Positions 7,306 through 17,105 are shown, counted from the stretch's first letter. The stretch: 58,384 nucleotides of DNA from Candidatus Agathobaculum pullicola (GCA_019115085.1 DXEF01000032.1:1-58384); one strand, 5' to 3'. Program-made: numbers and translations. The notes: generated by a model not told the origin, from the sequence alone.

Positions 7306-9105
7306 TCACGCGAGAAGCATTTCCATTTCACCGATGAGCGTGTCAAACAGTTTGGTCGCGTCCTCAACCGGAACGGGGCTTGCCATATCCACGCCCGCGC
7401 CGCGCAGGAGCGTAATCGGGTCGGCCGAGCAGCCGCCCGACAGAAATCCCAGATAGTCGCGCACAGCGCTCTCGCCCTCGCGCAGAATACGGCGCGACAA
7501 CGCAATCGCCGCGGCATAGCCTGTGGCGTACTGGTAGACATAATAATCATAGTAGAAATGCGGGATACGCGCCCACTCGAGCGCAATCTCATCATCCACC
7601 ACCATATCCGGTCCGAAATACTGCACGTTCAAATCCTTGTAAAGCGCGCACAGCGCCTCGGCGGTCGTTCCTTCGCCGCGCTGGGTCATTTCGTTGACGC
7701 GAAGCTCGAACTCCGCGAACATGGTCTGGCGGTACAGTGTACCCCGGAACTGCTCAAGGAAATGGTTGATGAGATAGGCGCGCTGTTTTTTATCCTCGGT
7801 GACCGACAGCAGATATTCCATCAGCAGCGCTTCGTTGCAGGTAGAGGCCACCTCGGCGACAAAAATCACATAATCCTGATAGGCGGTCGGCTGATGCTTG
7901 TTGGACAGATAGGAGTGAATGGCGTGGCCCATTTCATGCACCAGCGTGAACACATCATCAAGCGTACCCTTGAAGTTCAAGAGCACAAAGGGGTGTACGC
8001 GCGCACCCGCAGAATACGCACCCGAACGCTTGCCCTCATTTTCGTATACGTCGATCCAGCCATTACTGAAACCCTCGCGCAGCAGGTTTAAATAGTCCTC
8101 GCCGAGCGGCGCAAGCGCCTTCAGGGCAATCTCCTTGGCTTCATCGAAGGTGAACTTCATCTCCACGCCCTCGACAATCGGCACATACAAATCGTACATG
8201 TGCAGCTGGTCAACGCCAAGCGCGCGGCGGCGCAGCGCAACATAGCGGTGCATGGGCGCAAATGAGCGATGCACCGCGTCAATCAAATTGTGATAGATTT
8301 GCGGGTCGACCTCGGTGCTATCGAGCGCGGCGGCGAGCGTCGAGGCGTATTTGCGGGCGTTCGAGAAGAACAAAAGCTGCTTCATCTGCGCGGACAGAAT
8401 GGCGGCCGCCGTGTTGCGGAACTGGCCGTAGACCGAGTAGAGTGAATCAAACGCGGACTTGCGCAGCATGCGGTCATAGGACTGCATGAGCGGGATATAG
8501 GTGCCATGGGTGACAGGATGCTTGTTTCCGCCCTGATCCACAGCGTCCGGGAACTTAAGGTCAGCGTCGTTGAGCATGGAGAATACATCGTCGGGCGCGG
8601 CGGCCATTTCGCCCGCGGCAGCAAGCAGCGCCTCCTCCTTATCCGACAGCACATGCTCCTTGCGGCGGCGCACACGATCGATATTCCGGCGGTACAGCTC
8701 CAGCTCCGGCGCGGTTTGATAGAAGCCCTCCAGCGTATCGTCCGGAATAGCGAGCAGTTCGGGCGTCTGGAACGCCGCCGCCGACTGCAACTCGACCGCA
8801 AGCCGCGTTACCTGACTGACCATCTCCTGATAGGCTGCAACGCGGGTATCCTCATCACTTTTGCGTTGCGCATAATGCACCAGCGCATCGAACGCAAGGC
8901 TGATTTCATCGTCCAGCCGCAGGTAGTCCAGCAGCGTCGCGGCGCTCTCACCCAATCGGCCGCAGAACGCGCTGACCCGGGGGATAAACTCTTTGGCCGC
9001 AGCAAGCGCCGCGCGCCAGTCATCGTCGGTGGCAAACAAATCATGAATCGCCCATTTGTCCTGCGCGGCAACATCCGCTCGGGCGGGAATCTGCATGGTT
9101 TCCAT
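7306..9105 (-). CDS. pepF: Oligoendopeptidase F (M3B metallopeptidase)
   Basis: A 599-residue cytoplasmic zinc peptidase that degrades short peptides. The M3 zinc motif HEMGHAIHS lies near residue 388, with the third ligand glutamate in FVAEVASTCNEALL about 25 residues later, and the N-terminal PepF domain is present. ATG 9105 is used because AAAGGAAG lies seven bases upstream; a second ATG three codons later is also possible. It stands alone between the rimO promoter region and the recA-recX terminator. Its function in this organism is probably general peptide recycling. Confidence 0.93.
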   Translation of the reverse strand: METMQIPARADVAAQDKWAIHDLFATDDDWRAALAAAKEFIPRVSAFCGRLGESAATLLDYLRLDDEISLAFDALVHYAQRKSDEDTRVAAYQEMVSQVTRLAVELQSAAAFQTPELLAIPDDTLEGFYQTAPELELYRRNIDRVRRRKEHVLSDKEEALLAAAGEMAAAPDDVFSMLNDADLKFPDAVDQGGNKHPVTHGTYIPLMQSYDRMLRKSAFDSLYSVYGQFRNTAAAILSAQMKQLLFFSNARKYASTLAAALDSTEVDPQIYHNLIDAVHRSFAPMHRYVALRRRALGVDQLHMYDLYVPIVEGVEMKFTFDEAKEIALKALAPLGEDYLNLLREGFSNGWIDVYENEGKRSGAYSAGARVHPFVLLNFKGTLDDVFTLVHEMGHAIHSYLSNKHQPTAYQDYVIFVAEVASTCNEALLMEYLLSVTEDKKQRAYLINHFLEQFRGTLYRQTMFAEFELRVNEMTQRGEGTTAEALCALYKDLNVQYFGPDMVVDDEIALEWARIPHFYYDYYVYQYATGYAAAIALSRRILREGESAVRDYLGFLSGGCSADPITLLRGAGVDMASPVPVEDATKLFDTLIGEMEMLLA

Positions 9106-9405
9106 GGAAATACTTCCTTTCCGGTGTAAATTTCAATACTCTATTATGATACCCCAACCAGTGAAAACATGCAAGTTTTTCGATGAAAGCGTACAGCTTT
9201 CATCAAGAAAACGCACCGCACATAGCGCGGATGCGTCCAAAGCGAGAAAAAGTTCCGCCATGCGAAACTTTCTCTCTTACCTGTATCAAAAGGCAGGCAC
9301 ATGTCCTGCCTTTTGATGAAAAAGCTGTTTCACAGACTTTTTCTATTGTATGTCGCTCTGCTCCCGAAATACAAATAAAAAGAAGCGTGCATAGCACGCT
9401 TCTTT
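9106..9405. other. Palindrome-rich spacer between recX and pepF
   Basis: No gene is supported. Three hairpins follow one another: GATGAAAGC/GCTTTCATC at 9182-9204, GAGAAAAAGTT/AACTTTCTC at about 9241-9274, and a longer CAAAAGGCAGG/CCTGCCTTTTG at 9287-9315. A terminator lies at 9377-9407. Similar clusters occur in the gaps at 4880-5060 and 12080-12300. Confidence 0.5.
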
Positions 9406-9407
9406 TT
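9377..9407. terminator. Terminator of the recA-recX operon
   Basis: Two 14-base arms (AAAAAGAAGCGTGC and its complement) surround the loop ATA, with T runs on both sides. The stem overlaps the recX stop codon at 9406-9408. Confidence 0.8.
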
Positions 9408-9876
9408 ATTCAAACGTATCCGGGATGCTCTGTCCGTATTCCGCGAGGGCATCGCGGATGTCCTGCCACGAAAAGCCGCGCCGCTGCAAAAAGGCAACCG
9501 CTTTATCAATCTCCTTGCGGTCGGACACATTGCCGCGCAGACGCTTATCCAGCAGCGCACACAGCTGCGCACGGTCAGGAGAAAAGCCTGCGAGCGCGGC
9601 TTCTGTTGTGTCTCGGTCGACCCCGCGGCGCGTCAACTCCTGCCGGATACGCATTTCGCCGTACCCCTTGCGGGCGCAGCTGCGCACAACGCTCTCCGCG
9701 TAAGCTGTGTCGTCCAGCAAGTGCCGCTCGGTCAGCCACGCAAGCGCGTAGTCCGCCGCTTCTTCGTCGTGGCCCTTATCCAGCAGCTTTTCGCGCAATC
9801 CCTTGGCGCTCAACGCACGGTAGGACAGCTGCTTGGCAGCGGCATCCAGCGCCGCGTGGTATTTATCCTCACTCAT
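9406..9876 (-). CDS. recX: RecA regulatory protein RecX
   Basis: A 156-residue protein of RecX three-helix repeats. Recognisable features are [19 protein letters not shown] near the N-terminus and [19 protein letters not shown] in the middle repeat. RecX modulates RecA filaments. The ATG overlaps the recA stop by four bases (ATGA), giving tight translational coupling, and expression should follow recA. No odd features were seen. Confidence 0.9.
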   Translation of the reverse strand: MSEDKYHAALDAAAKQLSYRALSAKGLREKLLDKGHDEEAADYALAWLTERHLLDDTAYAESVVRSCARKGYGEMRIRQELTRRGVDRDTTEAALAGFSPDRAQLCALLDKRLRGNVSDRKEIDKAVAFLQRRGFSWQDIRDALAEYGQSIPDTFE

Positions 9877-11048
9877 TCTTCATCAAGGTCGTCAAAATCA
9901 TCCGCGTCAATCGAAACCGCCTTGGACGAGCTGGTCTTGGCTGCTGCGGGCTTGGCCGCCGGTGCGGCGACAGGCGCGGCGACAGGCGTTCCCGGCTTGG
10001 CTGCCATCGTCTGATGCGCACTGCGGCGCTCCTCCTCCACCTTTTCCATGATCTGCTTCTGCACATTGTCCGCAATGTCCGGATGATCCTTAAAATACTG
10101 CTTAGCAGCATCGCGGCCCTGACCCAGACGGGTTTCACCCATCGAAAACCACGCGCCCGACTTGTTGACGATGCCGTATTTGACGCCCAAATCGACCAGC
10201 TCGCTGGTGCGCGAGATGCCTTCGCCGTACATGATGTCAAACTCTGCCTCCTTGAACGGAGGCGCAACCTTGTTCTTGACCACCTTGACCCTCGTGTGGC
10301 TGCCGATCATTTCGGTGCCGTTCTTCAGGTGCTCCATACGGCGCACATCCAGACGCACGGATGCGTAGAACTTGAGCGCGCGGCCGCCGGTCGTCACTTC
10401 CGGGCTTCCGTAAATCACGCCCACCTTTTCGCGCAGCTGGTTGATGAAAATAGCGACGCAGTTGGATTTGGAAATCGAGCCGGCTAGCTTGCGCATCGCC
10501 TGACTCATCATACGCGCGTGCAGGCCGACAAATGAGTCGCCCATTTCACCCTCGATCTCGGCACGCGGAGTGAGCGCGGCAACCGAGTCAATAACCACAA
10601 TATCAATCGCGCCCGAGCGCACAAGCGCTTCCGCGATATCCAGACCCTGCTCGCCGGTGTCTGGCTGAGAAACCAGCAAGCTGTCGATGTCCACACCCAG
10701 CGCCTGCGCGTAGACCGGATCGAGTGCATGCTCCGCGTCGATAAACGCGGCGGTGCCGCCCATCTTCTGTGCCTCGGCCACGCAGTGCAGCGCAACCGTG
10801 GTTTTACCCGAGGATTCCGGCCCGTAAATTTCTACAATACGGCCGCGCGGCAGGCCACCGATGCCCAGCGCGAGGTCCAGCCCGATTGAACCGGTCGGGA
10901 TATGGTCTATACTCATACCGGCGTTTTCGCCCAGACGCATGACCGAGCCTTTGCCGAACTGCTTTTCGATCTGCCCGAGTGCGGCCTCCAGCGCCTTCTT
11001 TTTATCGGCCGCAGGCGCGACCGGTTCCAACTGTTTCTTGGTAGCCAT
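9873..11048 (-). CDS. recA: Recombinase RecA
   Basis: A 391-residue ATP-dependent strand-exchange protein for homologous recombination and SOS induction. Walker [10 protein letters not shown], the MAW signature region ([14 protein letters not shown]), loop L2 ([22 protein letters not shown]) and the DNA-binding C-terminal domain are intact. The tail is an Ala/Pro/Lys-rich linker ending in an acidic [11 protein letters not shown], longer than in Bacillus. The start is supported by GGAGG upstream of ATG 11048. A promoter and a possible LexA box lie upstream (separate entries). Confidence 0.97.
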   Translation of the reverse strand: MATKKQLEPVAPAADKKKALEAALGQIEKQFGKGSVMRLGENAGMSIDHIPTGSIGLDLALGIGGLPRGRIVEIYGPESSGKTTVALHCVAEAQKMGGTAAFIDAEHALDPVYAQALGVDIDSLLVSQPDTGEQGLDIAEALVRSGAIDIVVIDSVAALTPRAEIEGEMGDSFVGLHARMMSQAMRKLAGSISKSNCVAIFINQLREKVGVIYGSPEVTTGGRALKFYASVRLDVRRMEHLKNGTEMIGSHTRVKVVKNKVAPPFKEAEFDIMYGEGISRTSELVDLGVKYGIVNKSGAWFSMGETRLGQGRDAAKQYFKDHPDIADNVQKQIMEKVEEERRSAHQTMAAKPGTPVAAPVAAPAAKPAAAKTSSSKAVSIDADDFDDLDEE

Positions 11049-11086
11049 GAAAAGCCTCCTGCACGTTTCAAAAAATTCCTGCTCTT

Positions 11087-11136
11087 ATTATAACAGTGCC
11101 AAAAAACAAAAGCAAGAAAAATCGAAAATTTGTTCG
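11087..11136 (-). promoter_or_regulatory. recA promoter with possible LexA/DinR box
   Basis: Reading the minus strand, TTGCTT (11115-11110) and TATAAT (11092-11087) are 17 bases apart. Just upstream, CGAAAATTTGTTCG (11123-11136) matches the Gram-positive LexA box CGAACRNRYGTTYG except at two central positions. LexA control of recA is the usual arrangement. The box assignment is by eye only. Confidence 0.55.
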
Positions 11137-11152
11137 TTTTATTTTTGCAGCA

Positions 11153-11184
11153 AAAATGCCCACCGATAGGATGGGCATAACATC
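11153..11184 (-). terminator. Terminator after prmC
   Basis: ATGCCCA and TGGGCAT pair around a nine-base loop, followed on the minus strand by TTTTTG. It separates prmC from recA. Confidence 0.65.
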
Positions 11185-11187
11185 CGT

Positions 11188-12066
11188 TTATTCCAACAGA
11201 TCATTGATTTCCGTGTTGTAGCCGTAGACAATGCGCGGTACTCCGGCCAAATCCTCGGTGATACCGATGCCGCCGAAACGATTTTCCTCCAGAATAGCGG
11301 CTACATCATTTGCCTGATGCCAACCGCACTCAAACAGAATGATGCCACCAGTGACCAGCAGTGAGCCCCATTTCGAGCAGATCGACCGATAAAAATCCAA
11401 ACCGTCCACACCGCCGTATAGTGCTTCGTGTGGCTCGTAATGGTATACGCTTTTATCCAGCTCGCGCATTTCCGCGCGGGTCACATAGGGCGGATTGGAT
11501 ACGATAATATCGAATTGTCCCATGTTGACCGGCGGGCGGAATCGCACATCCGCATTGATTGCAATAAATCGGATCTGTACCCCCAGCCGCCGCGCGTTTT
11601 CCCGTGTAATGCGCAGCGCGCCTTCGGAATTATCTACAGCGGCAACACGCGCGTCCTCTACGGTATGCGCCGCGGCAATGCCAATACATCCCGAACCGCA
11701 GCACAGGTCGAGAATCCGAGGCGAGACTTTTTTCTTTGCCTGCGCAATCACCATCTCGCACAGTGGTTCGGTATCCGCGCGCGGAATAAGGACATTTTTG
11801 TCCACCAGAAAGGTCAGCCCGTAAAAATCCCATTCCCCGAGAATATATGCCAGCGGTTCTCCATCCAGACACTTATCGCACAATAAATGTGCATAATCCA
11901 CTGTCGCCTCGTCCAGATAAACATGTCCCCAATCCGCGGTTTTATTTTTGTCCGCCTTACAGGCATAAGCGGTCAGCTCACGCGCAGACAGCGATGGCTG
12001 TGGGTCATCCGCCTCTTTAAGACGGTGAAACAGCTCCATATAGACATCATTGATTGTTTTGGTCAA
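11188..12066 (-). CDS. prmC: Release factor N5-glutamine methyltransferase
   Basis: A 292-residue SAM methyltransferase that modifies the GGQ glutamine of release factors RF1 and RF2. It has a PrmC N-terminal helical domain, the link region LIPRADTEPL, motif I LDLCCGSGCIGIAAA near residue 120 and the catalytic NPPY in IIVSNPPYVTRAEM near residue 190. The start is TTG 12066, seven bases after AGAGGTG; no ATG fits as well. Clostridia often place prmC after a DUF1385 gene and before prfA. Here DUF1385 is upstream and no prfA follows. The domain order and NPPY make the call firm. Confidence 0.9.
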   Translation of the reverse strand: MTKTINDVYMELFHRLKEADDPQPSLSARELTAYACKADKNKTADWGHVYLDEATVDYAHLLCDKCLDGEPLAYILGEWDFYGLTFLVDKNVLIPRADTEPLCEMVIAQAKKKVSPRILDLCCGSGCIGIAAAHTVEDARVAAVDNSEGALRITRENARRLGVQIRFIAINADVRFRPPVNMGQFDIIVSNPPYVTRAEMRELDKSVYHYEPHEALYGGVDGLDFYRSICSKWGSLLVTGGIILFECGWHQANDVAAILEENRFGGIGITEDLAGVPRIVYGYNTEINDLLE

Positions 12067-12231
12067 TCAGATTCACCTCTTTTTGTGAAATGACGCGCAG
12101 GATGAAATCGTACCCCTCCCCTCTGGGGTGGCAACCGTGCAGGTTGTTCTGTTCCCGCGAAATGGGCGGCAGCCGCAAGCAGAAACTCTGCTTTGCGCGC
12201 GCAGCGCGCCCTTGCGAAAAAAGGGTGATTC

Positions 12232-12267
12232 GCAAGAGGGGAGAAACCTTTGGTGTCTCCCCTCTTG
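12232..12267 (-). terminator. Strong hairpin between the DUF1385 gene and prmC
   Basis: CAAGAGGGGAGA and TCTCCCCTCTTG arms pair around ACACCAAAGGTT. The T run is weak, so it may be a processing site or attenuator rather than a full terminator. Other short palindromes fill the 252-base gap down to prmC. Confidence 0.45.
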
Positions 12268-12318
12268 TGTGCCTGCGGCGCACAGCCGCATCGTTTCTAT
12301 CGTTTGAATAAAGCGTTT

Positions 12319-13254
12319 TCACCAGTTATCCGATCCATCGTCCGGAATAACTGCTTTCATACCGGTGATGGCAACCTCAATCATGGAGTCGTCCGGCTCA
12401 AACACGGTCAAATGCTGGATCATCAGGCCGGGCCAGCGCAGTGCGCGCGACACCAGACTCTCCGACCGACCAGCATAGCGATTGAACTCATAACTGATGC
12501 CAACCACCAGCGGCAGCAGAATCAGGTGCGCCAGCATGCGCAGAAACGGATTGGTCACCTCAATAATGGAAAACACGATAGATGAAACAATAGTCGCAAT
12601 GATAATCAGCACAAACATAAAGCTGGTGCCGCAGCGGGGATGATACTTTTGCTGGCGGCGCACGTTTTCCACCGTCAGCTCCTCTCCCGCTTCGTAGCAG
12701 AAAATCGTCTTATGCTCCGCGCCGTGGTACTCAAACGTGCGGCGGATGTCCTTCATGTGCGATACCGACCACATAAAAATCAGAAAGATAATGACGCGCA
12801 CAATGCCTTCCAGCACATTGCGGGCGAGTACGCCCCAGCTTTCCGGCACAAAGCCGCCGAGAAAGCTCGGCAGCAGCAGAAAAAGCGCAACCGGCAGTGC
12901 AATGCCGATGATGGTCGAAATGCCGAGAATGAATTTATCCAGCCCTTCCGAGCCGAACTTACTTTCCACCCACAGCTCAAACTTGGAGGGCGGTACATCA
13001 GCCTCCTCATCCTCAAAAAAGGACGCGGAGTAGTTGATAGCCTTAATACCGTCCTTCATAGCCATGAACAGACCGTAAGCGCCGCGAAAGACCGGCTTTT
13101 TCCACAAGGCGGACGGCTGATGCGCGTCCTCTTCTTTTGTCACCAGTTCACCATTGGCGCGGCGCACAACCGTACAGGTTTTTTTCGGGCCTTTCATCAC
13201 GATACCCTCAATGATGGCCTGACCGCCGATGGTGGTTTTCTTTTGCGTTGTCAT
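12319..13254 (-). CDS. DUF1385 family membrane protein (YqhQ-like)
   Basis: A 311-residue protein with the family opening GGQAIIEGIVMKGP, a cytoplasmic N-terminal half, about four membrane helices (around residues 105-130, 140-165, 205-225 and 232-255) and the conserved HGAEHKTIFCYEAGEELTV plus RRQQKYHPRCGTSFMF segment. The histidines, glutamates and cysteine suggest metal binding or catalysis, but the function is not established. Its start overlaps the end of the sensor kinase gene by four bases, so it is translated with the two-component system. In many Clostridia the gene sits by prmC, as here. Confidence 0.9.
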   Translation of the reverse strand: MTTQKKTTIGGQAIIEGIVMKGPKKTCTVVRRANGELVTKEEDAHQPSALWKKPVFRGAYGLFMAMKDGIKAINYSASFFEDEEADVPPSKFELWVESKFGSEGLDKFILGISTIIGIALPVALFLLLPSFLGGFVPESWGVLARNVLEGIVRVIIFLIFMWSVSHMKDIRRTFEYHGAEHKTIFCYEAGEELTVENVRRQQKYHPRCGTSFMFVLIIIATIVSSIVFSIIEVTNPFLRMLAHLILLPLVVGISYEFNRYAGRSESLVSRALRWPGLMIQHLTVFEPDDSMIEVAITGMKAVIPDDGSDNW

Positions 13255-14804
13255 GGGTTCTCTCCTTCGGGGGTATAGGGATTGTCCGGAATTTTCGGGA
13301 TTGCGCCCGTGATGCCGAGCGCCTCTTCGGCCTCGGCGGCGGGCAACGTGACAGTCACTGTTGTGCCCGCGCCCAGCGTGGACGCGATATCCAGCGTACC
13401 GCCGTGCAGCGACACGATTTCATCGGTCACGGCAAGGCCGATGCCGCTGCCGCGCTGCTTGGACGAGCCTTTATAAAATTTCTCTTTGACAAACGGCAGT
13501 TCGGCTTCCGGAATGCCCTGACCGTAGTCCCGCACACTTGCCACTACCTTGCCGCCGTCGCGCTGTAGGGTGATGTCAATTTTCTTGCCGTCGCCGCCGT
13601 ACTTCGCGGCGTTATCCAGAATATTAAGGAACACCTGCTTCATACGGTGACGGTCGCCGTTGATATAATAGTTGGCGTCCACATCCTCGTCATAGCTGAG
13701 CTTGATGCCGCTTTTATGCAGCAGATTTTCATACATGTAAACCGCTTCGTACAGCTCAATGGATAAATCAAACAGCTCAACCTCGAGCTTCATACGGCCG
13801 GACTCGATGCGCGCAAAGTCCAGCAGCTCCTCGACCATGCGGGTCAGGCGGCTCGCCTCCTTCTGGATGATGGTCAGGCCCTGCATGACCTCCTCCGGAT
13901 CCTCGCCGCCGCCGGCAAGCAGGGTTTCGCTCCAGCCGCCGATGGCGGTCAGCGGTGTGCGCAGCTCATGCGACACCGAGGAAATAAAATCGTTTTTCAT
14001 GCGCTCGGCACGGCTGATTTCGTCCGACATATAGTTGATGGTGTCGCACAGCTCACCAATTTCGTCGTCATAGGTTTTTTGCAGGCGCACGCCATAACGG
14101 CCCGCTGCAATTTCCTTGGCAATCGTGTTGATTTTGAGCACCGGGTCAACGATTGATTTGACAAAATAGCTGTTGGACGCAACCACCAGCACCAAAAACA
14201 CAAAGCAGGCCAGCAGCGCAATGCCAATAATTATCCAAATCTGCCGCTCGACAATGCGCAGCGAAGTGATAAAACGCACTCCGCCAATCAGGTCGCCGCG
14301 CGCGGACAGCAGCGGCGCGGTCACGCTCATCACCCGTTCACCCGAAAGCGGGTCGCGGCCGGTATATACTGCGGCCTTTTGCGTGGCAAGCGCCTGCGTA
14401 GCATCCTCGGTCGAGGCCATGCCTCCGCCCGACAGTCCCGAGGTGGAAAGCAGAATACGGCCGGTTGAATCCAGAAACTGCTGCTCCAGCTTATCCTGCT
14501 CCTGAAAGGTGGTCACAGTCGATTCCGCCTGCGTATAAAACTGGTCGTATGTCTCGGTGAAATATTTGCGGAAGGTATCCGCTGCGGTTGTGGCGCGGGA
14601 CACCAGATTATCCCGCACGGTCGCATAATAATAGCCCGATATGCCCACCGATATCAGGATCATCACGACCGCAAGGATGACAAGCACAAACGACAGCGAA
14701 TTCATCATCCAGCGTCCTTTGATACCGCCCGGTGAGTGCAGCACCTTGGGCACGGCCGGCTGCGGCGGCACTTCAGGCTTTTTCTTTTGTTTGTGATAAT
14801 TCAT
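13251..14804 (-). CDS. Membrane sensor histidine kinase
   Basis: A 517-residue kinase: a basic proline-rich N-terminal tail (1-33), TM1 (about 35-60), an extracytoplasmic domain of about 125 residues, TM2 (about 188-213), HAMP, a HisKA domain with SVSHELRTPLTAIGG (His near residue 282) and an HATPase_c domain with N box (LNILDNAAKYGGDG), G1 (VRDYGQGIPEAELP) and G2 (GSGIGLAVTDEIV). The layout resembles PhoR/WalK-type kinases. The regulator gene is 61 bases upstream and the DUF1385 gene overlaps its end. The signal is unknown; the neighbouring lipoprotein could be a sensor partner or target, which is inference. Confidence 0.93.
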   Translation of the reverse strand: MNYHKQKKKPEVPPQPAVPKVLHSPGGIKGRWMMNSLSFVLVILAVVMILISVGISGYYYATVRDNLVSRATTAADTFRKYFTETYDQFYTQAESTVTTFQEQDKLEQQFLDSTGRILLSTSGLSGGGMASTEDATQALATQKAAVYTGRDPLSGERVMSVTAPLLSARGDLIGGVRFITSLRIVERQIWIIIGIALLACFVFLVLVVASNSYFVKSIVDPVLKINTIAKEIAAGRYGVRLQKTYDDEIGELCDTINYMSDEISRAERMKNDFISSVSHELRTPLTAIGGWSETLLAGGGEDPEEVMQGLTIIQKEASRLTRMVEELLDFARIESGRMKLEVELFDLSIELYEAVYMYENLLHKSGIKLSYDEDVDANYYINGDRHRMKQVFLNILDNAAKYGGDGKKIDITLQRDGGKVVASVRDYGQGIPEAELPFVKEKFYKGSSKQRGSGIGLAVTDEIVSLHGGTLDIASTLGAGTTVTVTLPAAEAEEALGITGAIPKIPDNPYTPEGENP

Positions 14805-14865
14805 AACAGGGGCCTTTCTGCAAAATGCCGGTTTTCAGGCGGCAAAACGCCGCGGGAAGGCCAAA

Positions 14866-15555
14866 TCAGCCTTCCCACATATAACCGTAGCCGCGCACCG
14901 TAACAATATGCGTCGGTTCGGCCGGATCGTCCTCAATTTTAATGCGCAGACGACGGATATTCACATCCACGATTTTCAGCTCGCCCACATAGTGATGGCC
15001 CCACACCATCTCGAGCAGCTCGTCACGCGAGAGCGCCTTGCCGATGTTCTCCATAAACGCTTTCAGCAGACCGTATTCAATCTGCGTCAGCTCAATCTTG
15101 ATGCCATTCTTGAGCACCTCACGCGCGCGCAGGTTGAGCTTGAACGGGCCGGACTTGATGACGTCCTCCTCCGAGAAGGGCGAACCCGACACGCGGCGAT
15201 ACAGCGCGTCCACGCGCGCGGCCAGCTCAATCACCGAGAAGGGCTTGGTGACATAATCGTCCGCGCCGTTCATCAGGCCGGTGACCTTGTCAGCCTCCTG
15301 TGTACGGGCGGTCAGCATGATAACACCCGCCGCATAGCCCGCCGCGCGCATCGCGCGGCAGACCTCATAGCCGTCAATACCAGGCAGCATGACGTCCAGC
15401 ACCGCCACCGCGATATCCTGATTGGCATGGTATTTTTCCAGCGCCTGCTCGCCGGTTTCCGCTTCTATCACTTCGTAACCGCTGCGCTTGAGGTTTATCA
15501 CCAAAAACGAGCGGATATTCTCCTCATCTTCCAAAACCAGTATCTTACGCTTCAT
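14866..15555 (-). CDS. OmpR/PhoB-family response regulator
   Basis: A 229-residue regulator. The receiver domain contains the acidic pair LEDEEN, the phosphoacceptor aspartate in VAVLDVMLPGIDGYE (near residue 55), the conserved threonine in VIMLTART and the lysine in DDYVTKPFS. A winged-helix Trans_reg_C domain follows, with GPFKLNLRAREVLKNG and IRRLRIKIEDDPAEPTHI. It should be phosphorylated by the adjacent kinase and act as a transcription factor. It lies 27 bases after the lipoprotein gene, so lipoprotein, regulator, kinase and DUF1385 probably form one transcript. Confidence 0.94.
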   Translation of the reverse strand: MKRKILVLEDEENIRSFLVINLKRSGYEVIEAETGEQALEKYHANQDIAVAVLDVMLPGIDGYEVCRAMRAAGYAAGVIMLTARTQEADKVTGLMNGADDYVTKPFSVIELAARVDALYRRVSGSPFSEEDVIKSGPFKLNLRAREVLKNGIKIELTQIEYGLLKAFMENIGKALSRDELLEMVWGHHYVGELKIVDVNIRRLRIKIEDDPAEPTHIVTVRGYGYMWEG

Positions 15556-15582
15556 GAATTGTCCTCCTTTTATTACAAACCA

Positions 15583-16917
15583 TCAGTTATTCCAATCCTG
15601 TTTGACGAGGGAGAAACGATTTTGTATCTCCTCTGCGTTAATTTCCAGCGAACTTTGTTCAATCTCGTCCGCGATGCGCGCGAAATATACCGCCTGCGTC
15701 GTCTGACCAAGCTGCAGCAGATCGGTGCGTCCGGCATAATAATCCCGGTTTGAACCGGTTGCGCAATAGATGGTAAAGAGCGGAATATGTCCGCCTCTGC
15801 CGACATATTCTGAAAATGTTACAGCGCTCAAACCGCTGTCAGTTGTTTTGACTGCTGTAATGCGGTCATGCCAGTCAGGGTCTATCACCAGACTCCACGC
15901 ATCCGAAATATTTTGATAAGTGGTCATCACCAGCACGGGCGGCTCGTTCACGCTATAGGCATACCAATCGAGCATAAACACTGCGTCGGATGCCGCCGCA
16001 TCCGTATAGCCCGCCATAAGCACCGCGCGCGGCAGCTCGGTTACGCCGTCGCTATTAATGTCGGAAGCATAGACCGACACCGGTCGATAGGTGCTGCGGG
16101 TGATGGAATCCTCGCCGTCCAGCGCCAAATTGAGCAGCGTCCGGTCGGCAAACACAAAGATATCGGTTGTCAATCCCACGCCGCTTGCCATCTTCTCCTC
16201 GGCAAGCACCGCTGTATAATCGCCCAGCATATGACCGGTCCCCATACGCTCCACCGAAACCGTTTCCGCGCTGGTGGACGCTTCGCCAACCATCAACAGG
16301 CTGCCGTCGCTGTACCGATACAGCCGCGCCACGCGTTTGCCCTCGGGCGCGGTAGTCATAAGCAGCAGATCTTTTGCGCCGTCGCCGTCCATATCGGTCA
16401 GTTCCATGGCGGAATACTCGGTTTCCAGCAGTACGCCCGGCGCGCAGTCGCTGCCAAAGTCGCACATGGTCAGCGCGCCTGTGCCATCGGCGGAAAGCCG
16501 CCATGTGATGACCATACCGCGGCGGCCATCCGGCGTGATGACCGGATAATCCACCGACTGGATTGACGTGCCCGTGCCTTCAACCGAGCCGGTACAGACA
16601 TAGCGCTCGTCCTGTTTCCGATAAACATATACCTTAAATTCATTGCTGGTTACCGATGAGGAGCCGCGGAAAAAGGAGATGGCCTCCTCGACACCGTCAT
16701 TATCCAAATCAATCAGCTGAATAGAGGAGCGATTTTCTCCCTCCACCGGCGCGGTGTAAGAGATACCCGAGGCAATCTGTTTCTCCAGCTCAGCCTGCAA
16801 TGTCTGATAATTTGTAGACGGCTTGGGCGCGGCCAGAAGGTCGTCGCCCGAAGGAAACGTACAGCCGCTGAGCACCAGCAAAGGCAGCAGTACGGATAGC
16901 ATACGGATCAGTTTCAT
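15583..16917 (-). CDS. Lipoprotein with VCBS/FG-GAP-like calcium-motif repeats
   Basis: A 444-residue exported lipoprotein. The signal peptide MKLIRMLSVLLPLLVLSGCT ends in a lipobox LSGC with the acylated cysteine near residue 19. The mature part holds repeated D-x-D-x-D/N-G motifs (LIDLDNDGVEEA, LTDMDGDGAKDL, ASDINSDGVTEL), the calcium-binding turns of FG-GAP/VCBS beta-propeller blades. The start at 16917 follows GGGAG; the open frame extends to 17037 but lacks signal-like sequence. It is the first gene of the two-component cluster, suggesting a cell-surface sensing or envelope role. I do not recognise a named family. Confidence 0.8.
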   Translation of the reverse strand: MKLIRMLSVLLPLLVLSGCTFPSGDDLLAAPKPSTNYQTLQAELEKQIASGISYTAPVEGENRSSIQLIDLDNDGVEEAISFFRGSSSVTSNEFKVYVYRKQDERYVCTGSVEGTGTSIQSVDYPVITPDGRRGMVITWRLSADGTGALTMCDFGSDCAPGVLLETEYSAMELTDMDGDGAKDLLLMTTAPEGKRVARLYRYSDGSLLMVGEASTSAETVSVERMGTGHMLGDYTAVLAEEKMASGVGLTTDIFVFADRTLLNLALDGEDSITRSTYRPVSVYASDINSDGVTELPRAVLMAGYTDAAASDAVFMLDWYAYSVNEPPVLVMTTYQNISDAWSLVIDPDWHDRITAVKTTDSGLSAVTFSEYVGRGGHIPLFTIYCATGSNRDYYAGRTDLLQLGQTTQAVYFARIADEIEQSSLEINAEEIQNRFSLVKQDWNN

Positions 16918-17076
16918 GGATTTCTCCCATTCATAATACTGCAACAGATATACAAATTCAGTATAGCACAAACCGGCTTGCTTTGGTACTGGAAATTGTA
17001 TAATTTTTATGCGTATCACGCGGCTTTTCTGCGTCAAAATGCTGTACTGTTTCTTTTATTTCCGCCACGATTTTAT

Positions 17077-17105
17077 TTGACAAAACCGTGTGAAATGGGT
17101 ATACT
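17077..17105 (+). promoter_or_regulatory. Promoter of tRNA-Leu
   Basis: TTGACA (17077-17082) and TATACT (17100-17105) are separated by exactly 17 bases, 26 bases before the tRNA. Confidence 0.8.
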
